NCBI RefSeq assembly: GCF_002504165.1
Contig: NZ_CP021404.1
Location: 1,426,001-1,490,000 of the forward strand
DNA: 64,000 nucleotides
Reading direction: 5' to 3'
From: Pacificitalea manganoxidans
GTDB lineage: Bacteria; Pseudomonadota; Alphaproteobacteria; Rhodobacterales; Rhodobacteraceae
Shown: piece after piece, positions 1 to 9,180 of the stretch
Layout of the letters: the number at the start of each line of letters is the position of its first letter
Position numbering within the stretch: the stretch's first letter is position 1
Translations under genes and position numbers: made by a program
The notes under the pieces: model-generated
What the model was told of the DNA's origin: nothing
Database searches by the model: none
What the model saw: the letters and a program-made list of their open reading frames with translations, nothing else

Positions 1-555
1 GGCTCCAACGCCGCGACCGGCGGGCTTGCGGGCTGGTTCGGCGGGCCGGGGGCCATGTTCGACGTGCCCGCCACGCTGTCGCTTGCCGCGCGCAATGTGC
101 GCGCGACCGGGGCGGCCTATGGCTTTGCGGGCAATGACGACGAAGAACGCCTGTTCCGGTTGCAGATCCTCGAATTGGCGACGGTGCAGGGCATGGAGGC
201 GCGCGGCGATGCGATGGGCCGGATCAACCGGCTGGCCCGGCAGCTCAATGAGCCGGAGGTGCGATTCGCCGCTGATCGCGCCGTCGACTGGGTGTTCGAT
301 AAGGTGATCGACCGCGTCGCGCGGGGGTTGAGCGTCGATCTGCTGCGACGCAAGGCCGCGCAGGTGGTGCCGCTCGCGGGCGGGCTGATCGGGGCCGGGG
401 TCAATGCCAGCTTCCAGACCGATGTCAGCCGCGCCGCCCGTTGGGCCTATCGCCAGCGATGGCTTATGCATCGCAAGGTCTTGCCCGCGCCGCCCGCACC
501 TGCCACCTCCGCAGGCGATGACAGGCAGGCGGAGACGGGGCATGACCAAGCGTGA
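1..555 (+). CDS. EcsC family protein, C-terminal part (5' end outside window)
   Basis: The reading frame is open from the first base, so the gene begins upstream of the window; 184 codons are visible. The visible part has a Gly/Ala-rich start, the stretch DVPATLSLAARNVRATGAAY, and a late hydrophobic glycine-rich segment (VVPLAGGLIGAGVNASF). This is the usual pattern of the EcsC domain, where a first hydrophobic hairpin is followed by a helical region and a second Gly-rich hairpin. EcsC proteins are poorly understood membrane-associated proteins, so no reaction is proposed. The tail is Pro/Ala-rich and low complexity. It overlaps the next gene by 14 bases, which suggests cotranscription. The family call is from pattern recognition and is fairly secure. 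Confidence 0.75.
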   Translation, partial: GSNAATGGLAGWFGGPGAMFDVPATLSLAARNVRATGAAYGFAGNDDEERLFRLQILELATVQGMEARGDAMGRINRLARQLNEPEVRFAADRAVDWVFDKVIDRVARGLSVDLLRRKAAQVVPLAGGLIGAGVNASFQTDVSRAARWAYRQRWLMHRKVLPAPPAPATSAGDDRQAETGHDQA

Positions 556-1117
556 CGATCAGACGGGGCAGGGCGCGCCCGCTGCGGACCCTGTGCAGGC
601 AGACACCGTGTTGGCCCGACGCGGCCCGGATGGCAGCTATTGGGTCGAAGTGCCCGCAACCGCGGCCCGCGCCCACCCCAAAGGCCGCCCCGGCGCGCTG
701 ATCTGGGCTTCGGCGCTGTGGCTTGCCGTCACCGCCGGGATCGAATTGTGGATCATAGGGCTTGGCCTTGGCGGCACATGGGCTGTGGTTTTTGCGGTGC
801 TGTCGCTGTTGGCGGCGGCGGGGCTGATGCTGCGGGTGCCGCTGTCCTTATGGCTCACCATGGTGATCTGCGTCCGGCAATTATGGCGGCTCTTGTCGCT
901 GGTGGGTGGCGGCGCAGTTTTGCTGCAATCGGGCTTTGGCCCGGTGCAGGCGCTTATCTTGGTTCAGGCGGCGCTGGCGCTGGCGGTGGGGTTCTATCTG
1001 CTGGATGGCGACCGGCCCAATCTGATCTATCGCCGCCGCTACCGCGCCACGGTGCGCGAGGAGGACAGCGCCCCCGATGCCACTCCCGCCGTGGCCACCG
1101 ACGCCGAGCGCCGCTGA
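542..1117 (+). CDS. hypothetical small integral membrane protein
   Basis: This 191-residue protein is not recognised. The ATG at 542 was chosen because it overlaps the end of the EcsC gene in the way of a coupled pair; the frame is open further upstream, but that extension is low-complexity Pro/Arg sequence. Residues 1-40 are polar, then about four hydrophobic segments run from roughly residue 55 to 160 (for example GTWAVVFAVLSLLAAAGLML and ILVQAALALAVGFYLL). The end is charged (YRRRYRATVREEDS) and probably cytoplasmic. No catalytic motif is visible. Overlap with the EcsC gene suggests a shared role, which is inference only. Confidence 0.65.
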   Translation: MTKRDDQTGQGAPAADPVQADTVLARRGPDGSYWVEVPATAARAHPKGRPGALIWASALWLAVTAGIELWIIGLGLGGTWAVVFAVLSLLAAAGLMLRVPLSLWLTMVICVRQLWRLLSLVGGGAVLLQSGFGPVQALILVQAALALAVGFYLLDGDRPNLIYRRRYRATVREEDSAPDATPAVATDAERR

Positions 1118-1142
1118 TCCCTGCCGCACAGGGCGCCTGACT

Positions 1143-1157
1143 GCCCGGAAATCGGGC
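1143..1157 (+). terminator. weak possible terminator after the EcsC gene pair
   Basis: A 5-bp stem (GCCCG/CGGGC) with a GAAAT loop is followed by GCTTTG. It lies 26 bases past the stop of the small membrane protein and before the nuo promoter region. The stem is short and the T-run poor, so this is tentative. Confidence 0.25.
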
Positions 1158-1285
1158 GCTTTGCCTATGCGCAACGCCTGCTCTTTGCGGCAATCGCGGG
1201 GCGTGGGGGTGGTAGCGGTCACATCGGGGTGCAAATCGCGACGACAGGACGCTAAGTTAGGCGTCATCGGGGCGGCCGTCCTCGG

Positions 1286-1314
1286 TTGACCCCGGACCGG
1301 GCCGGGCGTAAACC
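1286..1314 (+). promoter_or_regulatory. candidate nuo operon promoter
   Basis: TTGACC at 1286-1291 resembles a -35 box; 17 bases later TAAACC (1309-1314) is a weak -10 match. It would start transcription about 50 bases before nuoA. The -10 is poor and this rests on spacing alone. Confidence 0.3.
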
Positions 1315-1369
1315 CCGACGAAAGCCGGAGCGCGCCTATGGGCGGCTCCCCGCCAGAAAGGAGCCATCC

Positions 1370-2259
<890 letters not shown>

Positions 2260-2264
2260 CGCAG

Positions 2265-2948
2265 ATGGCCGAGACCACAGACCAGACCACCGCCGCCACC
2301 CCGCGCCCCGCCGCGCATGTGGGCCCCATGCCTGACGCCGCGCTGGAGGAACTGGGCACCTATCTGGAGGCCAAGCGCCCCGATTGCGTGCTGGGCTACA
2401 CCGTGATCCGTGGCGAGCTGACGGTTGATGTGTCGCCCTCCGCGCTGCCCGGCTTCTGCGAGTTCCTGCGCGACGACCAGACAACGCGGTTTTCCACGCT
2501 CGTCGACATCACGGCGATCGACTATCCCCAGCGGGATAAGCGGTTCGACGTCGTCTATCATTTCCTGTCGATGTATCAGAACCACCGCATCCGCCTGCGC
2601 GCCGCCGTGCGCGAGGAGGACATGGTGCCTTCGCTGACCGCGATCTATCCGGCGGCGAACTGGTTCGAGCGCGAAGTCTTTGACATGTTCGGTCTGCTGT
2701 TCAGCGGCCATCCCGACCTGCGCCGCATTCTGACGGATTACGGCTTCCGCGGCTTTCCGCTGCGCAAGGATTTCCCCACCACCGGTTACACCGAGGTGCG
2801 TTACGACGAGGTGCAAAAGCGCGTCGTCTACGAACCGGTCAATCTGGTGCAGGAATACCGCCAGTTCGATTTCATGTCCCCGTGGGAGGGGGCCGATTAT
2901 ATCCTGCCCGGCGACGAGAAGATCGCCGCGGACGGCCACAAGCCCTGA
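2265..2948 (+). CDS. nuoC: NADH-quinone oxidoreductase subunit C
   Basis: Peripheral arm subunit of complex I (30 kDa subunit homologue), packing against NuoD near the quinone channel. The 227-residue protein contains the signature [20 protein letters not shown] and then the [16 protein letters not shown] segment that closes the family. It is a separate gene, not a NuoCD fusion as in enterobacteria. The N-terminal 30 residues are Thr/Pro/Ala-rich. It starts five bases after nuoB. Unusually it is followed by a 62-base spacer and a sulfotransferase gene, not directly by nuoD. Confidence 0.96.
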   Translation: MAETTDQTTAATPRPAAHVGPMPDAALEELGTYLEAKRPDCVLGYTVIRGELTVDVSPSALPGFCEFLRDDQTTRFSTLVDITAIDYPQRDKRFDVVYHFLSMYQNHRIRLRAAVREEDMVPSLTAIYPAANWFEREVFDMFGLLFSGHPDLRRILTDYGFRGFPLRKDFPTTGYTEVRYDEVQKRVVYEPVNLVQEYRQFDFMSPWEGADYILPGDEKIAADGHKP

Positions 2949-2955
2949 TCGGGGC

Positions 2956-2985
2956 GACGGTCCCCTGCCGGTGGCGGGAACCGTC
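2956..2985 (+). other. strong hairpin in the nuoC-sulfotransferase spacer
   Basis: GACGGT-CCC-CTGCC pairs with GGCGGGAACCGTC around a three-base loop: 13 pairs with one bulge/mismatch region. No T-run follows, so it is more likely an RNA processing or stability element than a terminator. It sits exactly between a core nuo gene and the non-nuo gene that follows. Confidence 0.5.
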
Positions 2986-3010
2986 CTGAGCAAAGGACCA
3001 GTTAGCGCGC

Positions 3011-3910
3011 ATGGCCGAACCAGTGCTCATGTTCGGGGTCGGGGCGACCAAGGCCGGCACCAGCTGGCTCTACCGCTATCTGGCGGAGCATCCCGATTGT
3101 GCGATGCCTGCGGTGAAGGAATTGCACTTCTTCAACACGCTTGAAAACGGGCAGGTTCTGGCGCGGATGGACCAGCTGACCGAAAGCCGAACGCGCCACC
3201 GGGAGCGGATGCGTAAGGCTGAAAACGGCACCCCCAAATTCGCGGCGCAGAAAGCGCGCGTCGAGGGGCACGATCAGCTGATGGCGCTGATTGGCAATGG
3301 GCTGGACGTGGACCGCTACATGGCGTGGATGTCCGAAATCCGGGGCGACCGCGCTCTGGTCGGGGATATCACGCCCGCCTATTCGCTGATGGGCGAGAAG
3401 ATGCTGCGCCGGATGGCGGGGCTGCGGGGCGGAATGCGCCCGCGCTTCGTGTTTCTGATGCGCGATCCCGTGGCCCGGCTGTGGTCCAACGTGCGCATGG
3501 TCGCCGCCCGCCGCGTGGGCAGCCGCGATCAGGGCAAGCTGGCGCAGGCCGCGGTCGAGGAGATGCGTGCCGCGCTGGACCGGCCTCGCAACCCGGCGAT
3601 GCTGCGGTCCGACTATGCGGGCATGATCGCGCGGCTCGACCGCGCCGTGCCTGCCGAGGCCACCTATCTGGGCTTTTATGAGGAACTGTTCTCGAAGCCC
3701 GAGATCGACCGGCTCTGCGCCTTCCTTGGGTTGCGCGCGGCGCCCGCGAAATTCGACAGGATTCAACATGCCGGCGTGCATGTGGATCTGCCCGAGGATC
3801 TGGCCGCTGACGCGCGCCGGGCCCTCGCCCCGCAATATACCGCCGTCGAGGCCCGCATGGGGCGGATTCCGGCGAAATGGAACGACATGAGGATGAAGGT
3901 GCAAGGATGA
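3011..3910 (+). CDS. sulfotransferase family protein inside the nuo operon
   Basis: A 299-residue P-loop-like sulfotransferase, which would move a sulfuryl group from PAPS to an acceptor. The 5'-phosphosulfate loop is at the N-terminus ([16 protein letters not shown], residues 9-24, Lys14), followed by PAVKELHFF, typical of the heparan-type family. The 3'-phosphate site is [15 protein letters not shown] (146-160) with Arg151 and Ser159. No membrane helix or signal peptide is seen, so it should be cytoplasmic. It lies between nuoC and nuoD on the same strand, and its stop codon overlaps the nuoD ATG (ATGA), so it is translated with the operon. The acceptor is unknown and nothing links the chemistry to complex I. 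Base composition matches the neighbours. Confidence 0.85.
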   Translation: MAEPVLMFGVGATKAGTSWLYRYLAEHPDCAMPAVKELHFFNTLENGQVLARMDQLTESRTRHRERMRKAENGTPKFAAQKARVEGHDQLMALIGNGLDVDRYMAWMSEIRGDRALVGDITPAYSLMGEKMLRRMAGLRGGMRPRFVFLMRDPVARLWSNVRMVAARRVGSRDQGKLAQAAVEEMRAALDRPRNPAMLRSDYAGMIARLDRAVPAEATYLGFYEELFSKPEIDRLCAFLGLRAAPAKFDRIQHAGVHVDLPEDLAADARRALAPQYTAVEARMGRIPAKWNDMRMKVQG

Positions 3911-5121
3911 TGGACGGATCGAAGTTCGACGACGCCCTGACGGGCGAGCAGCAAATCCGCAACTTCAACATCAACTTCGGCCCGCAGCACCCCGCGGCCC
4001 ACGGCGTGCTGCGCATGGTGCTGGAGCTCGATGGCGAGATCGTGGAACGCTGCGACCCGCATATCGGCCTGCTCCATCGCGGCACCGAGAAGCTGATGGA
4101 AAGCCGGACCTACCTGCAAAACCTGCCCTATCTGGACCGGCTCGACTACGTCGCTCCGATGAATCAGGAACATGCATGGTGTCTGGCCATCGAGAAGCTG
4201 ACCGGCACGAATATTCCGCGCCGCGCGTCGCTGATCCGGGTGCTTTACTCCGAAATCGGCCGGGTTCTGAACCACCTGCTGAACGTGACCACGCAGGCCA
4301 TGGATGTGGGCGCGCTGACGCCGCCGCTCTGGGGCTTCGAGGAACGCGAGAAGCTGATGATCTTCTACGAGCGGGCCTGTGGCGCGCGCCTGCACTCGGC
4401 CTATTTCCGGCCCGGCGGCGTGCATCAGGATCTGCCGCCCGCGCTGATCGACGATATCGAGGCGTGGGCCGAACAATTCCCGGCGCGGTTGGATGATATC
4501 GACGAACTGCTGACCGAAAACCGGATCTTTAAGCAGCGCAACGCGGATATCGGCATCATCAGCGAACAGGAGGCGCTCGATTGGGGCTTCTCCGGCGTGA
4601 TGGTGCGCGGCTCCGGCATGGCATGGGATCTGCGCCGCGCGCAGCCCTACGAATGCTATGATGAATTCGATTTCCAGATCCCCATCGGCAAGAACGGCGA
4701 TTGCTATGACCGCTACCTGTGCCGCATGGCGGAGATGCGCGAGAGCGTGAAGATCATTAAACAGGCGGTGACCAAGCTGCGCGCGGAGCCGGGCGAAGTT
4801 CTGGTGCGCGGTAAGCTGACACCCCCCGCCCGTGGCGACATGAAAACCTCGATGGAAGCGCTGATCCATCATTTCAAGCTCTATACCGAGGGCTTCCACG
4901 TCCCGGCGGGCGAGGTTTATTGCGCGGTCGAGGCGCCCAAGGGCGAGTTCGGGGTCTACATGGTGTCCGACGGCACCAACAAACCCTACCGGATCAAGCT
5001 GCGCGCACCCGGCTACCTGCACCTGCAGGCGATGGACCATGTGTCCAAGGGCCACCAGCTGGCCGATGTCGCCGCCCTGATCGGCACCATGGATATCGTG
5101 TTCGGCGAGGTCGACCGGTGA
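3907..5121 (+). CDS. nuoD: NADH-quinone oxidoreductase subunit D
   Basis: Complex I 49-kDa subunit, related to the large subunit of NiFe hydrogenases, forming the quinone pocket with NuoB. The protein is 404 residues, the usual size, with the N-terminal hallmark [18 protein letters not shown] (its His residues line the quinone site) and the C-terminal PSFxxLQ-like ending in [12 protein letters not shown]. The ATG at 3907 is chosen because it forms an ATGA overlap with the sulfotransferase stop; a second ATG follows at 3910. A further in-frame ATG at 3877 would overlap the preceding gene by 34 bases and add ten charged residues absent from NuoD. Confidence 0.97.
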   Translation: MMDGSKFDDALTGEQQIRNFNINFGPQHPAAHGVLRMVLELDGEIVERCDPHIGLLHRGTEKLMESRTYLQNLPYLDRLDYVAPMNQEHAWCLAIEKLTGTNIPRRASLIRVLYSEIGRVLNHLLNVTTQAMDVGALTPPLWGFEEREKLMIFYERACGARLHSAYFRPGGVHQDLPPALIDDIEAWAEQFPARLDDIDELLTENRIFKQRNADIGIISEQEALDWGFSGVMVRGSGMAWDLRRAQPYECYDEFDFQIPIGKNGDCYDRYLCRMAEMRESVKIIKQAVTKLRAEPGEVLVRGKLTPPARGDMKTSMEALIHHFKLYTEGFHVPAGEVYCAVEAPKGEFGVYMVSDGTNKPYRIKLRAPGYLHLQAMDHVSKGHQLADVAALIGTMDIVFGEVDR

Positions 5122-5168
5122 GCCCCGCGCTCGCCCGTCCTGCCGACTGCAAGGGAAAGTTTGTCTGA

Positions 5169-6671
5169 ATGCTTCGCCGTCTCTATCACGACCAGCCCGA
5201 GAGCTTCGCTTTCACGCCCGCCAACCTTGAATGGGCGCAGGCGCAGATTACCAAGTATCCCGAGGGGCGTCAGGCATCCGCGGTCATTCCGCTGCTGTGG
5301 CGCGCGCAGGAACAGGAAGGCTGGCTGTCGCGTCCGGCAATCGAGACCGTCGCGAAGATGCTCGACATGGCCTCGATCCGGGTGCTGGAGGTCGCGACCT
5401 TCTACTTCATGTTCCAGCTTCAGCCTGTGGGCACCGTCGCGCATATTCAGGTCTGCGGCACCACGTCCTGCATGATCTGCGGCGCCGAGGATCTGATCGC
5501 GGTCTGCAAGGACAAGATCGCCCCCAAGGCGCATCAGGTCTCCGCCGACGGCAAATTCTCGTGGGAAGAGGTCGAATGTCTGGGCGCTTGCACGAATGCG
5601 CCGATGGCGCAGATCGGCAAGGACTATTACGAAGATCTCACCGCCGAAAAGCTGGCCGACATGCTGGATGCGATGGCACAGGGCGAGGTGCCGGTGCCGG
5701 GTCCGCAGAACGGGCGGTTCTCCTCCGAGCCGCTGGGCGGGCCGGTCGTGCTGACCGAAGGTGCCGATGACCGGCTGGAGCGCAACGCCTCCGTCGCGCT
5801 GGCGCTGGATCTGGGCGACACGCTGAAACGGATCGACGGCACCGAAGTGCCGCTTCTGACCCCGTGGCAGCAGGACGGGGCTGGCAAGAAAGCCGGGTCC
5901 GAAGCGCCGATCCCCGAAACCGACGCCGAGGATGACGATACCCGCTCCGCCGGTGCATCCGTCGACGATACCGGCATCGACAAACGCGAAGCCCCGGTGC
6001 ATTCCGCCGCCGAAGTGGCCGAGGATGTGACCCCCGCCGAGCAGGGCGACGACACCCCCGACACCGCGCGCGGTCAGTCCATGCAGGACGGCAGCGACAC
6101 CGGCGCCGAGGATAAGGCCGCCGCAGCGGGCACCGATCACGTCACGTCCGAAGGCACCGCGAACCCGCCCGCCGAGACCCCCGAAGACCCCAGCGTCGAC
6201 GCGGGCGACACGGGCGCGGCATCCTCCGGCACGTCCGGCAGCACGGACACGGCTTCTGCCAAATCCTCCACCGACGCGGCGGAAACCACGACGGATCGCA
6301 CCGGCGCGGACGAAACCGACGACCTGAAGGCGGTGGTCGAGGCCGAGGAAACCCCCAACGCCTCCGAAGACGATGCCGAAGCAGGCACCCGCCCCGAGGC
6401 GCTGGATGGCCCGCGCGATGGCAAGGCCGACAACTTGAAGGAAATCAAGGGCGTCGGTCCGAAACTGGAAACCCAGCTGAACGAGCTTGGGATCTATCAT
6501 TTCGAGCAGATCGCCAATTGGTCGCAGGATGAAATCGCGTGGGTGGATACCCATCTGGTCGGCTTCAAGGGCCGCGTGACCCGTGACGATTGGGTCGCAC
6601 AGGCCAAGACCCTCGCCGCTGGTGGCGATACCGAGTTTTCCAAACGCGTCGACAAGGGTGATGTATACTGA
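5169..6671 (+). CDS. nuoE: NADH-quinone oxidoreductase subunit E with long C-terminal extension
   Basis: Complex I 24-kDa subunit carrying the N1a [2Fe-2S] cluster. Residues 1-170 are a standard thioredoxin-like NuoE domain with ligands Cys96, Cys101, Cys137 and Cys141 ([10 protein letters not shown] and [10 protein letters not shown]). The protein is 500 residues, about three times the usual 160-240. Residues about 240-420 are a disordered-looking linker rich in Asp, Glu, Thr, Ala and Ser. The last 80 residues (421-500) form a helix-hairpin-helix-like module ([20 protein letters not shown]), of the type seen in DUF4332 and polymerase-X-like domains. NuoE proteins with such a tail occur in Rhodobacteraceae, from memory; the role of the tail is unknown. 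Start is ATG 5169, 48 bases after nuoD. Confidence 0.93.
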   Translation: MLRRLYHDQPESFAFTPANLEWAQAQITKYPEGRQASAVIPLLWRAQEQEGWLSRPAIETVAKMLDMASIRVLEVATFYFMFQLQPVGTVAHIQVCGTTSCMICGAEDLIAVCKDKIAPKAHQVSADGKFSWEEVECLGACTNAPMAQIGKDYYEDLTAEKLADMLDAMAQGEVPVPGPQNGRFSSEPLGGPVVLTEGADDRLERNASVALALDLGDTLKRIDGTEVPLLTPWQQDGAGKKAGSEAPIPETDAEDDDTRSAGASVDDTGIDKREAPVHSAAEVAEDVTPAEQGDDTPDTARGQSMQDGSDTGAEDKAAAAGTDHVTSEGTANPPAETPEDPSVDAGDTGAASSGTSGSTDTASAKSSTDAAETTTDRTGADETDDLKAVVEAEETPNASEDDAEAGTRPEALDGPRDGKADNLKEIKGVGPKLETQLNELGIYHFEQIANWSQDEIAWVDTHLVGFKGRVTRDDWVAQAKTLAAGGDTEFSKRVDKGDVY

Positions 6672-6730
6672 CCCATGATGCAGCGGCCTGACATCTCTCT
6701 GCGCCGGGGCGCGCGGACCGGAGCCCGGCA

Positions 6731-6964
6731 ATGACCGGCTCCCGGCTCTCCCCCGACGAACGCCGTGCGGAAACCGCGCGGCGTGGCCGGTTGGTGGCGA
6801 TCGTCATCGCCGTGACCGGGCTGTTGTGGATCGGTGCCAATGCTTTGGGCGTCAGCCTCGGCTGGAGCCATTCGACCATGGCCTTTTTCGACCTCGCCGC
6901 GCTCGCCGGATTTCTCTGGGCGATGATCGTGACTTATCAGATCTGGCGCAAAAGCCGTCAGTAA
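6731..6964 (+). CDS. small membrane protein of the nuo cluster (DUF5337-like)
   Basis: A 77-residue protein with a charged N-terminus (SPDERRAETARRGR) and two membrane helices, about residues 21-42 and 50-69, ending in a basic tail. It lies between nuoE and nuoF on the same strand, with 59 and 18 bases on either side. Small ORFs at this place are known in Rhodobacter and Paracoccus nuo operons, and I associate this one with DUF5337, from memory. By position and topology it may help assemble or stabilise the membrane arm, but this is inference. Confidence 0.75.
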   Translation: MTGSRLSPDERRAETARRGRLVAIVIAVTGLLWIGANALGVSLGWSHSTMAFFDLAALAGFLWAMIVTYQIWRKSRQ

Positions 6965-6982
6965 GACCCGAAGGACACCGCA

Positions 6983-8278
6983 ATGCTGAAAGACCAGGAC
7001 CGGATCTTTACCAACCTCTACGGCATGCACGACCGCACCCTTGCCGGGGCGCAGAAGCGTGGCCATTGGGACGGCACCGCCGGCATCCTTGAAAAGGGCC
7101 GCGACTGGATCATCGACGAAATGAAGGCCAGCGGCCTGCGGGGCCGGGGCGGCGCTGGCTTTCCCACCGGGCTGAAATGGTCCTTCATGCCGAAGGAAAG
7201 CGACGGGCGTCCGCATTATTTGGTCGTCAACGCCGACGAATCCGAGCCCGCGACCTGCAAGGACCGCGAAATCATGCGCCACGATCCGCATACGCTGATC
7301 GAAGGTTGCCTGATCGCCAGTTTCGCCATGGGCGCGCATGCCGCCTATATCTACATCCGGGGCGAATATATCCGCGAACGCGAGGCGCTTCAGGCCGCGA
7401 TTGACGAGGCTTATGACGCGGGGCTCGTGGGCCGCAATGCCTCTGGCTCCGGCTGGGATTTTGACATCTACCTGCATCACGGCGCGGGCGCTTATATCTG
7501 TGGCGAGGAAACCGCCCTGATCGAAAGCCTTGAGGGCAAGAAGGGCATGCCGCGGATGAAGCCGCCATTCCCTGCGGGTGCGGGTCTCTATGGCTGCCCC
7601 ACCACCGTCAACAACGTCGAGTCGATCGCGGTCGTGCCGACGATCCTGCGGCGCGGTGGCGAATGGTTCTCCTCCTTCGGGCGGCCTAACAACGCGGGCA
7701 CCAAGCTGTTCGCGATCACCGGCCATGTGAACACGCCTTCGGTTTTCGAAGAAACCATGTCGATGTCGATGAAGGAGATGATCGAGCGGCACGGCGGCGG
7801 CATTCGCGGCGGCTGGAAAAACCTGAAAGCGATCATCCCCGGTGGCGCGTCCTGCCCGATCCTGCCGGCTGAGGCCTGCGAAGACGCGATCATGGATTTC
7901 GACTGGATGCGCGAGAACAAATCCTCGCTCGGCACCGGCTGCATGATCGTGATGGACAACGACACCGACGTGGTAAAGGCCGTGTGGCGCCTGACCAAGT
8001 TCTTCAAGCATGAAAGCTGCGGCCAGTGCACGCCCTGCCGCGAAGGCACCGGTTGGATGATGCGGGTCATGGACCGTCTGGTCACGGGCGAGGCGGAGGT
8101 CGAGGAAATCGACATGCTGCTCGACGTGACCAAGCAGGTCGAGGGCCACACCATCTGTGCGCTCGGCGATGCGGCGGCCTGGCCGATCCAGGGTCTGATC
8201 CGTCATTTCCGCAATGAAATCGAAGACCGTATCAAGCATAAGCGCACGGGGCGCGTCAGCGCCGTCGCCGCGGAATAA
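6983..8278 (+). CDS. nuoF: NADH-quinone oxidoreductase subunit F
   Basis: The 51-kDa NADH-binding subunit of complex I; it carries FMN and the [4Fe-4S] cluster N3. The 431-residue length is typical. The glycine-rich NADH/FMN loop is at residues 52-66 ([16 protein letters not shown]), followed by the FMN-contact stretch [15 protein letters not shown]. The cluster ligands are Cys346, Cys349 and Cys352 ([11 protein letters not shown]) and Cys392 ([11 protein letters not shown]). It pairs with NuoE in the NADH dehydrogenase module. The start at 6983 follows the small membrane protein by 18 bases. Confidence 0.97.
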   Translation: MLKDQDRIFTNLYGMHDRTLAGAQKRGHWDGTAGILEKGRDWIIDEMKASGLRGRGGAGFPTGLKWSFMPKESDGRPHYLVVNADESEPATCKDREIMRHDPHTLIEGCLIASFAMGAHAAYIYIRGEYIREREALQAAIDEAYDAGLVGRNASGSGWDFDIYLHHGAGAYICGEETALIESLEGKKGMPRMKPPFPAGAGLYGCPTTVNNVESIAVVPTILRRGGEWFSSFGRPNNAGTKLFAITGHVNTPSVFEETMSMSMKEMIERHGGGIRGGWKNLKAIIPGGASCPILPAEACEDAIMDFDWMRENKSSLGTGCMIVMDNDTDVVKAVWRLTKFFKHESCGQCTPCREGTGWMMRVMDRLVTGEAEVEEIDMLLDVTKQVEGHTICALGDAAAWPIQGLIRHFRNEIEDRIKHKRTGRVSAVAAE

Positions 8279-8748
8279 GCGGTCGGACCCCTGACATGAT
8301 GCAGCCTTCCTCCCCCAACGGCGATCTCGCCCCGCAGCCCGGCCTTTGCGCCGGGGCGGCGCGCGATTTGTCGCGTGGGGCAGGGCGGTTGCGCGGCGTG
8401 GTTCATGCGCGCCCCGATACCGGGATCGTGCATGGCGCGGGGCTTGACCTCGGCGCGGAATGGACCGATCACGACGCCGATACTCCCCGCATGGATCACC
8501 GCCCGCAGAGGCGCCACGCAGGGATCGATCGTCCGGAAACGGGCGCTCGCCGCACAGGCCCGCAAACGGGCACGGATAACAAGCGCCCGGTCACGGGCCA
8601 TAATGACACGATGGGACAAATGTGGGATCACCCGACCCTTGGTCGCGCCTTGGGGACAGGAGCGCGCAAGACGCTCCGCCCCCGTGCCGGTCACGGGTCA
8701 GACGGCAGACGAGCTTCGCGCCGCTGCCTTCACAGGAGACCGTTACGC
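8279..8748 (+). other. 470-base spacer between nuoF and the secreted protein
   Basis: This is by far the longest gap in the nuo operon. Frames stay open here on both strands, but the translations are Arg/Pro/Gly/His-rich with no recognisable motif, and none has a convincing ribosome site, so no gene is called. The sequence contains short internal repeats, for example CCGGTCACGGG at about 8588 and again at about 8689. It could be a relic of a lost gene or a long structured spacer. Confidence 0.5.
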
Positions 8749-9174
8749 ATGACCATTCGCCGCACCACCCGCAGCCTTGCGCTGTCCGCCTTCGTGGCAC
8801 CCGTCCTGATGATGTCGGCCACCCATGGCGCCGCCGCATCGCTGTCGGAAAACAAGACCATCAATGACGGCCTGTTCGCCATTGCCGCCGCGGATGAGAT
8901 CCGCAAAACATGCCCGTCCATCGACGCGCGCATGCTGAAGGCGCTCGGCTTTTTGAACTCGCTGGAAAGCCACGCCCGCCAGCAGGGCTATTCCAAGCGC
9001 GAGATCGACGATTTCGTCGACAGCAAGGCCGACAAGAAACGACTGGAAAAGCGCGCCGCCGATTATCTGGCGGCCAAAGGCGCGGTAAGCGCCCGACCCG
9101 AGACCTATTGCACCGTGGGCCGCGCCGAGATCGCGGCCAATTCCCAGATCGGTGCGCTGCTGAAAGCGAAGTGA
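8749..9174 (+). CDS. secreted protein of the nuo cluster (DUF5333-like)
   Basis: A 141-residue protein with a clear signal peptide: basic start (MTIRRTTRSLAL), hydrophobic core and a likely cut after AAA near residue 28. The mature part is helical, with two conserved-looking cysteines (KTCPSID and TYCTVGR) that could form one disulfide in the periplasm. The ATG at 8749 has CAGGAG at 8732-8737; the frame is open upstream but that part looks noncoding. It ends six bases before nuoG. I recall DUF5333 proteins at this place in Rhodobacteraceae. No reaction is known; a link to complex I biogenesis is inferred from position. Confidence 0.75.
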   Translation: MTIRRTTRSLALSAFVAPVLMMSATHGAAASLSENKTINDGLFAIAAADEIRKTCPSIDARMLKALGFLNSLESHARQQGYSKREIDDFVDSKADKKRLEKRAADYLAAKGAVSARPETYCTVGRAEIAANSQIGALLKAK

Positions 9175-9180
9175 GCCAAC

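Noticed and set aside
8296-8748. N-terminal extension of the secreted protein before nuoG, or a separate gene there
   Set aside because: A signal peptide and ribosome site start at 8749; the upstream translation is low-complexity and has no motif.
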